Below, in pieces: positions 1 through 5,703 of a stretch of 5,964 bases of DNA. Below the pieces are notes generated by a model. The model was not told where the DNA came from and searched no databases. It saw only the letters and a program-made list of their open reading frames with translations. Origin of the DNA: Planctomycetaceae bacterium UBA6163 (GTDB lineage: Bacteria > Planctomycetota > Planctomycetia > Pirellulales > Pirellulaceae); the NCBI GenBank assembly GCA_002428205.1, contig DIUH01000283.1:4521-10484 (forward strand). Reading direction: 5' to 3'. How positions within the stretch are numbered: the stretch's first letter is position 1; each line of letters opens with the position of its first letter. Position numbers and translations under genes: made by a program.

Positions 1-441
1 GGCCGCATCGACCAATCGGCGACTGACACTGCGAAATTGCGGTGCACCGTTGATCTGCGAATCGATCCGCTCGTAAATCTGGTCTTTAAAATCGTTCAAA
101 TCTTCGGCACTTTTGTTTTCGATCCCGACGAAACAGATCGTCGAAACACCGGGCGGTCCAGGCTGGATCGGCGGTGCGGCCGCAATCGCCATTCCGGTCA
201 ACGGATCGATCGTGGTTTCGGGCACAAACCCAGCCTGTTGAATGTTCGGCGGACATCGCGACAACAGTTTGGCGACCGATTCATCGACCAGCGGATTCCA
301 AACCGCCGCGCCAGCATCGTGGCTGCCGACCATGTCGATCGCGTCGCCCTTCATGATGTGTGCATATCGATGGTTGGCACATCCGGAGCACAAAGCAACG
401 ATTTCACCCGCCAAAAGTGCCATCAGGCATAATCGCAGCAT
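1..441 (-). CDS. Putative lipoprotein, LpoB-like, 3' end beyond window
   Basis: The minus-strand frame is open from an ATG at 441 to the window edge, giving the first 147 residues. The N-terminus is a lipoprotein signal: a short hydrophobic segment (residues 4-17, with an unusual Glu13) followed by C-S-G-C with Cys21 as the likely lipidated residue. The -3 position is Cys rather than the usual Leu, although Leu17 sits at -4. The mature part has a Trp48-containing segment ending near Cys63, a Pro-rich linker (about 90-97), then a predicted strand (STICFVGIENKS, 100-111) and a helix ending in QFRSVSRRLV. This order resembles the LpoB family of outer-membrane lipoproteins that activate peptidoglycan synthases in proteobacteria; the role here is inference. 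GGAG at 451-454 lies 9 nt from the ATG. An in-frame ATG at 480 would add 13 charged residues before the signal and is less likely. The C-terminal part is not visible, so the family call is moderate. Confidence 0.75.
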   Translation of the reverse strand, partial: MLRLCLMALLAGEIVALCSGCANHRYAHIMKGDAIDMVGSHDAGAAVWNPLVDESVAKLLSRCPPNIQQAGFVPETTIDPLTGMAIAAAPPIQPGPPGVSTICFVGIENKSAEDLNDFKDQIYERIDSQINGAPQFRSVSRRLVDAA

Positions 442-845
442 GTGTTTTTTCTCCGGGCGTACGGGCCGATCTCCATCCATGGGAACGACCGGGGCATCAT
501 TGACGTTCATTTGGTATCCATACCGCTAAACGACCTGCTGGCGAAAGATCGGCTTCGCCTTTTGGGCTCAAACCGCCAGAAGGCCACGAAATGTGGTTTG
601 TCCGAAATTCAATTTCGACAAAAATCGGCCTGGGAAATCGCGTTTTCTTCGCCACGTGTTAAACTCGCCGGCAAACCGCTCTACTTTTCCAGTGTCGCCA
701 AACCGCCACAGCGGCTCGCCCTAAACTTCTCGCCCCATTTCGACTATCTTTGGCGCTAGGATAAGATCTTGGCGACCAACGGCGATAAACACTGCTGCAT
801 TGCCATCCAAACCCATTCCCCCGCTTGCCCCGACCTGTGCCTGAC
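442..845. other. 404-nt divergent intergenic region
   Basis: No credible gene is seen. This spacer lies between the starts of the minus-strand lipoprotein gene and the plus-strand acidic-protein gene, so it should hold both promoters, but no clear sigma-70 pair stands out. The best weak plus-strand candidate is a TAAGAT -10 at 762-767 with a poor -35 (TTCGAC, 739-744) at 17-nt spacing. It also contains a short hairpin (GGCGAA 540-545 / TTCGCC 554-559, followed by four T), a perfect odd dyad at 603-617, and three copies of CAAACCGC (569, 672 and 699). Confidence 0.6.
603..617. promoter_or_regulatory. Perfect dyad, possible operator
   Basis: CGAAATT-C-AATTTCG is a perfect 7-bp inverted repeat around one central base. 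It lies in the divergent spacer, about 160 nt from the lipoprotein start and about 230 nt from the acidic-protein start. Such compact odd-length dyads are typical of dimeric regulator sites, but it is not matched to any known regulator. Confidence 0.3.
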
Positions 846-1298
846 ATGAGCCAATTTACTGCGATCAAAACGCGTTACTCGACGGAAGATCTGACGAGTC
901 CCTGTGGCTTGCCGCTGGCACCGTTGGACGGATCGATCCTGAACGATCCGCTGTTCAACGTCCCTGAAGTCGGCGGCACCATTGCCACGACTGCGGAGTT
1001 ATCAGGCTTTGACGATGAAGACGAGGACTACGGCGAAACCGACAGCGCCGGCGACGACGACGGCGACGACGAGTTCGAGGACTTTGACGACATCGATGAC
1101 GAAGACTTCGATGATGACTTCGACGACGACTTTGAAGAAGAACTTGAAGACGATTACGAAATCGAAATCGAGGACGAGATCAGCGCGGAGTTTGGCCTCA
1201 GCGGCGTTTCGCCCGACGAAATCGAAGACCTCGATGCGATCGATGAAGTCGACGGTGTCGATGATATCGACCCCGATTTAGATGACGATATCGCTTGA
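846..1298 (+). CDS. Extremely acidic low-complexity protein, unknown function
   Basis: This is a 150-residue protein from the ATG at 846; an in-frame TTG at 825 would add seven residues. Neither start has a visible SD, so the start is uncertain. Residues 1-54 are ordinary (including GLPLAPLDGS) and carry the only two basic residues, Lys8 and Arg10. From residue 55 the chain is dominated by Asp and Glu: 40 Asp and 21 Glu overall, net charge about -59. Hydrophobic or aromatic residues recur every four positions (F88, F92, F96, L100, Y104), then an EIEIEDE stretch, a short neutral break (GLSGVSP, 117-123) and a second acidic tail with Ile/Leu/Val at short intervals. There is no signal peptide, so it is probably cytoplasmic. 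The sulfatase gene begins 35 nt after the stop, suggesting one transcript. The family is not recognised. A DNA- or histone-mimic, a chaperone-like acidic tail or a cation-binding role are all speculation. Antisense and shifted frames here are shadows of the repetitive GAY/GAR codons. Confidence 0.75.
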   Translation: MSQFTAIKTRYSTEDLTSPCGLPLAPLDGSILNDPLFNVPEVGGTIATTAELSGFDDEDEDYGETDSAGDDDGDDEFEDFDDIDDEDFDDDFDDDFEEELEDDYEIEIEDEISAEFGLSGVSPDEIEDLDAIDEVDGVDDIDPDLDDDIA

Positions 1299-1319
1299 TC
1301 TGAGCCTGAGCCTGATACC

Positions 1320-1323
1320 GGAG
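1320..1323 (+). promoter_or_regulatory. RBS deciding the sulfatase start
   Basis: GGAG ends one base before the ATG at 1325, too close to serve it, but lies 10 nt before the in-frame ATG at 1334. This favours 1334 as the true start. Confidence 0.55.
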
Positions 1324-1333
1324 AATGAAGCCG

Positions 1334-2845
1334 ATGTGTACGCGATTTTGGCTGCTGGTTACCCTTTGCTTTACCAGTTTTATAATCCGGCCGTCAGTTG
1401 CGACTGCCCAGCCAAACGCCGAGACTCCACCGCCCAATGTCGTCATCATTTTCATCGATGACATGGGATATGCCGATATCGGTCCGTTTGGTGCCAAGGA
1501 CTACCCGACTCCGAACCTCGATCGGATGGCGGCTAGTGGTTGTCGCTTCACAGATTTCGTTGTCTCTTCAGCCGTTTGTTCTGCATCGCGATCGGCGCTG
1601 TTAACCGGATGCTATCACCAGCGAATCGGAATCGATGGGGCACTGGGGCCGCAAAGCAACATTGGGATCAGCGATGGCGAAGTGACGATCGCCGAAATCT
1701 GTAAATCTCGTGGCTATGCGACGGCATGCTATGGCAAGTGGCACCTTGGGCATCATCCACGGTTTCTGCCGACCAGCCACGGGTTCGACCACTATTACGG
1801 CATCCCGTACAGCAACGACATGTGGCCGCTGCATCCTGAAAATGTCGCCAGGATGAAACGCAATCCCACGGCGAAGTCGGCTTGGCCGCCGCTGCCGCTG
1901 CTGGAATCCTCGTCACCCGGTGAAGTGACGGTCTTGAACGCCGACATGCAACCGGCCGACCAAAAACTGATGACTCGGCAGTTCACCCAGCTTGCGACCG
2001 ACTTCATCCGCAAGAATGCCCAGCGGCCGTTTTTTGTCTATCTGCCACACCCGATGGTACACGTTCCGTTGTACGTTTCGCCCGAGTTCGAAGGGAAAAG
2101 CGGTGCGGGCTTGTTCGGCGATACCGTGATGGAAGTCGATTGGTCGGTCGGCCAAATACTCGACACGCTGGCCGAACTGGGCATCGACAACAACACCTTA
2201 GTGGTCTTCACCAGTGACAACGGCCCTTGGTTATCTTACGGCGAACACGCAGGTTCGGCACTTCCGCTTCGCGAAGGCAAGGGAACCATGTTCGAAGGCG
2301 GTTATCGAGTGCCGGCGCTGATGCAGTGGAAAGGACGGATTCCGGCTGGGACGACGTGCGACCAATTGAGTTCGACGATCGACCTGCTTCCGACCATCGC
2401 GGGATTGATCGGAGCCGAATTGCCCGAGCATACGATCGATGGCAAAGATATCTCGCAATTAATGTTTGGTGATCCCGACGCCAAAACGCCGCACGAACAT
2501 TTTTTCTGCTTTTACAGCCCGACATCGCTGCATGCGGTGCGAACCCAGCGATGGAAACTGCACTTTCCGCATCAATATCGAACGCTTGAAGGTGGTCCCG
2601 GTGGAACCGGCGGCGAACCGGTTCCTTACAAGTCCGCAAAGATCGGCCTGGCGTTGTTTGATCTAGAAAACGATATCGGCGAAACACAAGACGTCGCATC
2701 CCAGCACCCCGAAGTGGTCGCAGAACTGTCCTTAGCCGCCGAAAAAATTCGCAGTGCTCTGGGCGACAAACTAACCAACCAAGCGGGCCAATCGGTCCGC
2801 CCGCCTGGCAAAATGAACGCCGACGACAAACGTTTAAACTGGTAA
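1334..2845 (+). CDS. Secreted type I sulfatase (arylsulfatase A-like)
   Basis: This is a 503-residue enzyme (506 if started at 1325) that hydrolyses sulfate esters, probably of a polysaccharide or glycosaminoglycan; the substrate cannot be told from sequence. It has a Sec signal peptide (hydrophobic core about 6-18) with likely cleavage after ATA at residue 25. The alkaline-phosphatase-type sulfatase fold is marked by IDDMG with metal-binding Asp42/Asp43, and by the sulfatase signature CSASRSALLTG. Cys82 in that signature should be oxidised to formylglycine; the motif is C-x-A-x-R rather than the commonest C-x-P-x-R. Further marks are GKWHLG (Lys135, His137), a PHPMVHVP segment (His239), TSDNG (Asp295, Asn296) and EGKGTMFEGGYRVP (Lys316). 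The C-terminal subdomain has TIDLLPTIAGL, IDGKDIS and RWKLHFPHQY. All catalytic elements are present and the length is normal for family S1, so it should be active if a formylglycine-generating enzyme exists elsewhere. Preceded closely by the acidic-protein gene. Confidence 0.95.
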   Translation: MCTRFWLLVTLCFTSFIIRPSVATAQPNAETPPPNVVIIFIDDMGYADIGPFGAKDYPTPNLDRMAASGCRFTDFVVSSAVCSASRSALLTGCYHQRIGIDGALGPQSNIGISDGEVTIAEICKSRGYATACYGKWHLGHHPRFLPTSHGFDHYYGIPYSNDMWPLHPENVARMKRNPTAKSAWPPLPLLESSSPGEVTVLNADMQPADQKLMTRQFTQLATDFIRKNAQRPFFVYLPHPMVHVPLYVSPEFEGKSGAGLFGDTVMEVDWSVGQILDTLAELGIDNNTLVVFTSDNGPWLSYGEHAGSALPLREGKGTMFEGGYRVPALMQWKGRIPAGTTCDQLSSTIDLLPTIAGLIGAELPEHTIDGKDISQLMFGDPDAKTPHEHFFCFYSPTSLHAVRTQRWKLHFPHQYRTLEGGPGGTGGEPVPYKSAKIGLALFDLENDIGETQDVASQHPEVVAELSLAAEKIRSALGDKLTNQAGQSVRPPGKMNADDKRLNW

Positions 2846-2849
2846 ACGG

Positions 2850-2876
2850 GCTTGGCAACTTAGCGTTATTCCAAGC
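2850..2876 (+). terminator. Weak hairpin after the sulfatase gene
   Basis: A six-base-pair inverted repeat GCTTGG/CCAAGC begins 5 nt after the sulfatase stop codon. It has a long loop and no T-run, so intrinsic termination is doubtful; it could instead protect the mRNA 3' end. Confidence 0.2.
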
Positions 2877-3119
2877 TGATATCATGGAAAATGAATTAGC
2901 GAGGCTGTCCGCTTGGGAAACGCGCAAAGCGAGCGATGAGTTTTGTCCCCAGGGGGCCGTCGCAATCTGATTGACGCCTTGCGATCGCATGTGGCCAAGC
3001 GTCGTCAAAAACGATTTCCCGCTCGCCGGTTGCTTGGCGATTTGCCCGTGGGCGCCTTGTGCCACCGCAGTCACCGGATTGGGCGTAACTGCGGGTTTCA
3101 GCTTTATCGATTCGGACGC

Positions 3120-3147
3120 TTGACGACTACAATCCGAACATGATACG
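3120..3147 (+). promoter_or_regulatory. Possible tRNA promoter
   Basis: TTGACG (3120-3125) resembles a -35 box, with GATACG (3142-3147) as a poor -10 at 16-nt spacing, about 90 nt upstream of the tRNA. Only the -35 is convincing. Confidence 0.25.
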
Positions 3148-3234
3148 CTCTCGAGCACGCCAAGGGATCGCCTTTTTCGGAAGTCGTTGCGGTCGGCCAA
3201 GTGCCGTCCGGAGGCCCTATCGACCCAAACCTTC

Positions 3235-3307
<73 letters not shown>

Positions 3308-3346
3308 CTTTAAGTCCTTAAATAGCAACGACTTACGGCGACAGTT

Positions 3347-3391
3347 TTGGGGACGTTTCTTGGGGCCATTTCTTGGGGACGTTTTGGGGCC
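3347..3391 (+). repeat. Tandem G-rich repeat with four GGGG tracts
   Basis: About 40 nt downstream of tRNA-Ala, a 24-26-nt unit built as TTGGGGACG...TTGGGGCCA occurs almost twice in tandem (first copy 3347-3372, second from 3373). This gives four exact GGGG tracts at 3349, 3362, 3375 and 3386, separated by 9, 9 and 7 nt. The arrangement could form a long-loop G-quadruplex in DNA or in the tRNA 3' trailer, or could be a dispersed intergenic repeat. Its function is unknown. Confidence 0.7.
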
Positions 3392-3413
3392 ACATTAAAA
3401 TTTCAATCTGACC

Positions 3414-3452
3414 GGCTCGATGGGTTTTTTGCTCATCGAGCCATTTTCGTTT
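3414..3452 (+). terminator. Intrinsic terminator downstream of tRNA-Ala
   Basis: A perfect 9-bp stem GGCTCGATG (3414-3422) / CATCGAGCC (3434-3442) can be extended by G:U, G:C and U:G pairs to 12 bp with a U5 loop. It is followed by ATTTTCGTTT. The T-rich tail is on the plus side only, so it terminates rightward transcription, most simply that of the tRNA. Confidence 0.75.
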
Positions 3453-3757
3453 AGGGCTGACCCAACGCCTTCCTGCCTTTAAAAATTTGGCTCCGTTTGC
3501 TTGGAATGAGCAGACCAGAAGCTCGCAGCTGCCGCTGGACTATCCGCCGTTCCATTATTCGGTCCGCAAATTCGTCCCCGTTTTGTGTTTTCAAAATGTT
3601 CGCAGTTTTGATTGTGCCGAACATTCGATGACGAGTTCGCTGCTGGTGGGGCATTTGCTCTTCGCTGGCGTTTTCGGTGCTCCCACGGTGCCAGCGGATT
3701 CGGGTCAGCCTACAGTCCTCGTTTGGCTGACCTCGCAGACTCGCCAGTCGTTCTTCG
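3453..3757. other. 305-nt hairpin-rich non-coding stretch
   Basis: No gene is supported. Inverted repeats seen: ATGTTCG 3596-3602 / CGAACAT 3618-3624; CGCTGGC 3663-3669 / GCCAGCG 3690-3696; GGTCAGCC 3703-3710 / GGCTGACC 3725-3732. A further GGCTGACC lies at the left end (3455-3462). An 8-bp palindrome GCAGCTGC is at 3525-3532. It sits between the plus-strand tRNA terminator and the end of the minus-strand cluster, so some hairpins may act as terminators for that cluster. It could also be a degraded reading frame or a small non-autonomous element. Confidence 0.5.
3703..3732 (-). terminator. Hairpin at the 3' end of the minus-strand cluster
   Basis: A perfect 8-bp stem (GGTCAGCC/GGCTGACC) with a 14-nt loop begins 25 nt after the stop of the last small ORF of the leftward cluster. 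No T-tract follows on the minus strand, so termination is possible but not shown. It may equally be part of the repeat-like structure of this region. Confidence 0.3.
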
Positions 3758-3829
3758 TCATGCTTCAGTGAACGCCAGTGCAACGACAGACAAGGCAATG
3801 ACTGCAAAAATCGAGACTATGGTCTTCAT
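3758..3829 (-). CDS. 23-aa hydrophobic peptide, or truncated signal-peptide remnant
   Basis: This ORF starts at an ATG at 3829, 13 nt after the stop of the DUF6717-like gene, with AAGGG (3839-3843) 9 nt upstream. It encodes Met-Lys-Thr, then an uninterrupted hydrophobic stretch (about residues 4-20, Ile/Val/Ala/Leu-rich), then FTEA and TGA. Two readings fit: a genuine single-span small membrane protein, or the signal peptide of a longer exported protein cut off by a frameshift. The shifted frame does stay open to 3451 and continues with HDEERLASLRGQP, but that continuation is Arg-rich, shows no recognisable domain and overlaps the hairpins. The well-placed SD and tight spacing support translation; the function is unknown. 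Confidence 0.45.
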   Translation of the reverse strand: MKTIVSIFAVIALSVVALAFTEA

Positions 3830-3842
3830 TTTAATTTACCCT

Positions 3843-4196
3843 TCATTGCTGCCCCTCAGTCGCCTTGACCTGGATGTAAAGCTTTTCCGGCGTCTGATCG
3901 AAATACTTGAACAATGCCGGGCAAAGCCAGCCATCCATGTCCTTTTCAGCCCAATGGTACACATTTCCACCGCCTGATTCTCGAACCCAGTCCAGCACGA
4001 TCTCGGCATCGGGAAAATAGCTTGCCGAAAAGAGGGCTATGAAACCCTTGCTTGCATTCGGGAGTGCAGCGGTCGCTACGTCGATCATCGTGTCCACACC
4101 GCCGACAAAAGGCTCTTTCACGAGTCCTACGTTCGGGTCGTCGAAAACCCACATGCCTTCCCACTTGTAAGGCTTAATGACAAATATTGAGTTCAT
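3843..4196 (-). CDS. DUF6717-like protein, function unknown
   Basis: This is a 117-residue soluble protein. The N-terminus NSIFVIKPYKWEGMWVFDDP, the segment VGLVKEPFVGG (23-33), the LFSASYFPDAE segment (55-65) and the C-terminal DGWLCPALFKYFDQTP (88-103) together match what I recall of the DUF6717 family, common in planctomycetes and with no known activity. It has no signal peptide, no membrane segment and no obvious catalytic motif; a single Cys92 lies in the conserved WLCPALF segment. The ATG at 4196 is chosen over the in-frame GTG at 4208 because the SD GAGGAG (4208-4213) overlaps that GTG and lies 11 nt from the ATG. It follows the Tat-signal gene by 29 nt and is followed by a small ORF after 13 nt, so it is likely part of an operon. 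Confidence 0.85.
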   Translation of the reverse strand: MNSIFVIKPYKWEGMWVFDDPNVGLVKEPFVGGVDTMIDVATAALPNASKGFIALFSASYFPDAEIVLDWVRESGGGNVYHWAEKDMDGWLCPALFKYFDQTPEKLYIQVKATEGQQ

Positions 4197-4207
4197 GTTT
4201 ATTCCCA

Positions 4208-4213
4208 CTCCTC
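4208..4213 (-). promoter_or_regulatory. RBS deciding the DUF6717-like start
   Basis: GAGGAG on the minus strand, 11 nt before the ATG at 4196. It overlaps the alternative GTG codon at 4208-4206, which makes that upstream start unlikely. Confidence 0.6.
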
Positions 4214-4225
4214 TACCCTGTTTCC

Positions 4226-5053
4226 CTAATCAATTTCAAACCGTGGTCTAACGTCTTCGTCCAAGTTCGCCTCCATCCAGCCACCGACATCCGTGATCGG
4301 ATCGTCCAGGAACGACCGTTGGCACGTGGGGCAAACGCTGATGAATCTCGGTGCGTGGCGAAAAAAACTGACCCGAGGCAAGCCAAAGTTCACCAAGATG
4401 TTCGGCTGGTCGCAATTTAAACAAATGATGGGTTGCATCCGTCGCCAGGCACTTTTCATCGCAGCCCACGGGATTTCGCCGTCCTCAAGTCCATCCCAAG
4501 CGAAACCCGAATTGCTGCCTGGAACTGCTTGATGGTCGTCGGACTTAACCAAGAAGCGATTGAGCCACTTGCTGGTAAATTGCTCCATGGGAAAGTCCTG
4601 GGCAACTCGCTTACCAAATCGGAACTCATCGCCGGTTTTGTGAGCGGTGGCTTCCGTTTTGCGATTAACCAGCGTGACTTGAACATCAGGACTCGCCAAC
4701 CCAGACGATTTAAAGAATGGTCGCAGGTCAGCAAGTTGATCGGACCAATAATGAACGGTGACTTGATTCGACTTGATTTCGACCAGATTCAGTCCACAGC
4801 GACGAACGACCAACCGAACAATTCGCTGGTCATCCTCTTTTGTCAGTTTACCCAAGCGATCCGCCGCACGAGCCAAAATCGGTTGATCGGCGTTTTGGAG
4901 CGACCACTCAACCGGATCAGTGACCGACCAAGAAGTCAGGGTTTCGGTTTGGATAAGCTGAAAATTGGCTGCGGGCGGTACTGGAATCTGGGGCAGAATG
5001 CAGGAAACGCCAATAGCAGAGGTGCTTTGCAGAAACTCACGGCGATTGATCAT
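4226..5053 (-). CDS. Tat-signal protein with C-terminal zinc-ribbon-like motif, unknown function
   Basis: This is a 275-residue protein. The N-terminus MINRREFLQ fits the twin-arginine consensus (Arg4-Arg5-x-Phe-Leu), followed by a moderately hydrophobic segment (10-20) and a Pro-rich region with a possible cleavage after Ala29; export of a folded protein is inferred. The central part (about 78-165) looks like a mixed alpha/beta domain with no motif I recognise. The C-terminus carries Cys211-x2-Cys214 and Cys241-x2-Cys244, 26 residues apart, a pattern typical of a zinc ribbon or rubredoxin-like metal site. It ends in an acidic tail (NLDEDVRPRFEID). AAGGAG (5058-5063) precedes the ATG by 4 nt, a little short but the only plausible start. 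It lies 59 nt after the 136-aa gene and 29 nt before the DUF6717-like gene, on the same strand. A long antisense frame (4433-5212, plus) is a shadow. Tat-dependent export would fit a protein that acquires its metal before secretion. Confidence 0.88.
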   Translation of the reverse strand: MINRREFLQSTSAIGVSCILPQIPVPPAANFQLIQTETLTSWSVTDPVEWSLQNADQPILARAADRLGKLTKEDDQRIVRLVVRRCGLNLVEIKSNQVTVHYWSDQLADLRPFFKSSGLASPDVQVTLVNRKTEATAHKTGDEFRFGKRVAQDFPMEQFTSKWLNRFLVKSDDHQAVPGSNSGFAWDGLEDGEIPWAAMKSAWRRMQPIICLNCDQPNILVNFGLPRVSFFRHAPRFISVCPTCQRSFLDDPITDVGGWMEANLDEDVRPRFEID

Positions 5054-5112
5054 ATGGCTCCTTGTGAATTTGCCCTACTTGAAGACGCTGATTGGACCGC
5101 TAGGGTTCGCCA

Positions 5113-5523
5113 TTATCGAAACTTTTCAAGCGATAAGCCCAACTCTCGCAAGCTGATCCTCTGGCTTTCCATCGTTTCCAAATTGTCGATATCAATCGGC
5201 GTATCTTTGTAGGACTCGATACTGTCCAGCAGAGGAAAAGCTGATCGCAGGACTTCTCTGGTTTTGGGGCGAGGAGCAGCAAATTGAACAGAAATACGGT
5301 CGTGATAGCTCCGGATTCGCACCAGTCCCACCTTGACGCCAGCTAACCGGATTTCATCGACATCTCGGACCGGATTGAGAGTCGTCAATCGATCATGCTC
5401 CGATGCCGAAATGCCCACCATGCGAGCATTTTCAGCGTTTAAAATCCAAGCATCATGTGTCGTCACTTTCCAATGTTGGTTGGTTTTTGGATCGAGCCAG
5501 TAGCCATCGCCCATGCGTCCCAT
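5113..5523 (-). CDS. Hypothetical protein, 136 aa, first gene of the minus-strand cluster
   Basis: This is a 136-residue, probably cytoplasmic protein of no family I can name. The N-terminus MGRMGDGYWLDPKTNQHWKV suggests a small beta-sheet module (Gly-Tyr-Trp, Asp-Pro-Lys), followed by HDAWILNAENARMVGIS. A central segment has alternating hydrophobic residues (VKVGLVRIRSYHDRISVQF), and the C-terminal half (from about 90) is probably helical and ends LRELGLSLEKFR. No signal peptide, membrane span or Cys cluster is present. The ATG at 5523 is preferred because AGGA (5532-5535) lies 8 nt upstream; a GTG at 5565 would add 14 residues without an SD. The next gene starts 59 nt downstream on the same strand. 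A role linked to the exported zinc-ribbon protein is only an inference from position. Confidence 0.8.
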   Translation of the reverse strand: MGRMGDGYWLDPKTNQHWKVTTHDAWILNAENARMVGISASEHDRLTTLNPVRDVDEIRLAGVKVGLVRIRSYHDRISVQFAAPRPKTREVLRSAFPLLDSIESYKDTPIDIDNLETMESQRISLRELGLSLEKFR

Positions 5524-5531
5524 GATTGCGT

Positions 5532-5535
5532 TCCT
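5532..5535 (-). promoter_or_regulatory. RBS deciding the start of the 136-aa gene
   Basis: AGGA on the minus strand, 8 nt before the ATG at 5523. The upstream GTG at 5565 has no comparable site. Confidence 0.5.
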
Positions 5536-5703
5536 GCGGTAATTGTGCTGTTCGGTCACAGACACTCATGCGGACAAGTTGGTTCCGTAGTTGGAACGCC
5601 GGAGCCGGTTGGTTGTAATCGCAAACGGTTTTTTTGACGTTTACAGTGATCTGGATGTACCGTGACTTCGCCGCCGTTCTGAAAAAAATGGAAGCGAAGG
5701 CGA

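Larger units (their letters stand above)
2846..3234. other. 389-nt intergenic region before tRNA-Ala
   Basis: No supported gene. Just after the sulfatase stop an inverted repeat (GCTTGG 2850-2855 / CCAAGC 2871-2876, 15-nt loop) may mark the end of that transcript, although no T-tract follows. Open frames on both strands here lack SD sites, signal peptides or recognisable motifs. The tRNA promoter should lie in the right half. Confidence 0.5.

Noticed and set aside
37..432. 131-codon plus-strand open frame
   Set aside because: Shadow of the minus-strand lipoprotein gene, which has an SD and a lipoprotein signal.
540..563. Hairpin followed by TTTT as a terminator
   Set aside because: There is no plus-strand gene upstream to terminate and the T-run is only four bases.
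569..707. Three CAAACCGC copies as a CRISPR-like or iteron array
   Set aside because: The units are only 8-9 nt and unevenly spaced (103 and 27 nt); probably composition.
1198..1497. Minus-strand frame over the acidic and sulfatase genes
   Set aside because: It arises from the complement of GAY/GAR-rich codons (His/Arg-rich) and has no SD.
2208..3200. 330-codon minus-strand open frame
   Set aside because: It lies antisense to the 3' half of the sulfatase, whose catalytic motifs are intact. It has an Arg/Ser-rich shadow composition and no motif or SD.
3454..3470. Integron attC-like core (GTTGGGT on the minus strand)
   Set aside because: No matching partner core with the required L/R arms within 150 nt, and no integrase in the window.
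3451..3807. 118-codon minus-strand open frame after the DUF6717-like gene
   Set aside because: It starts inside the 23-aa ORF in another frame, is Arg/Gln-rich with no domain, and covers the hairpins. Kept only as a possible frameshift remnant.
4433..5212. 259-codon plus-strand open frame
   Set aside because: It is antisense to the Tat-signal gene, which has an SD, a twin-Arg signal and the four-Cys motif. This frame has none.
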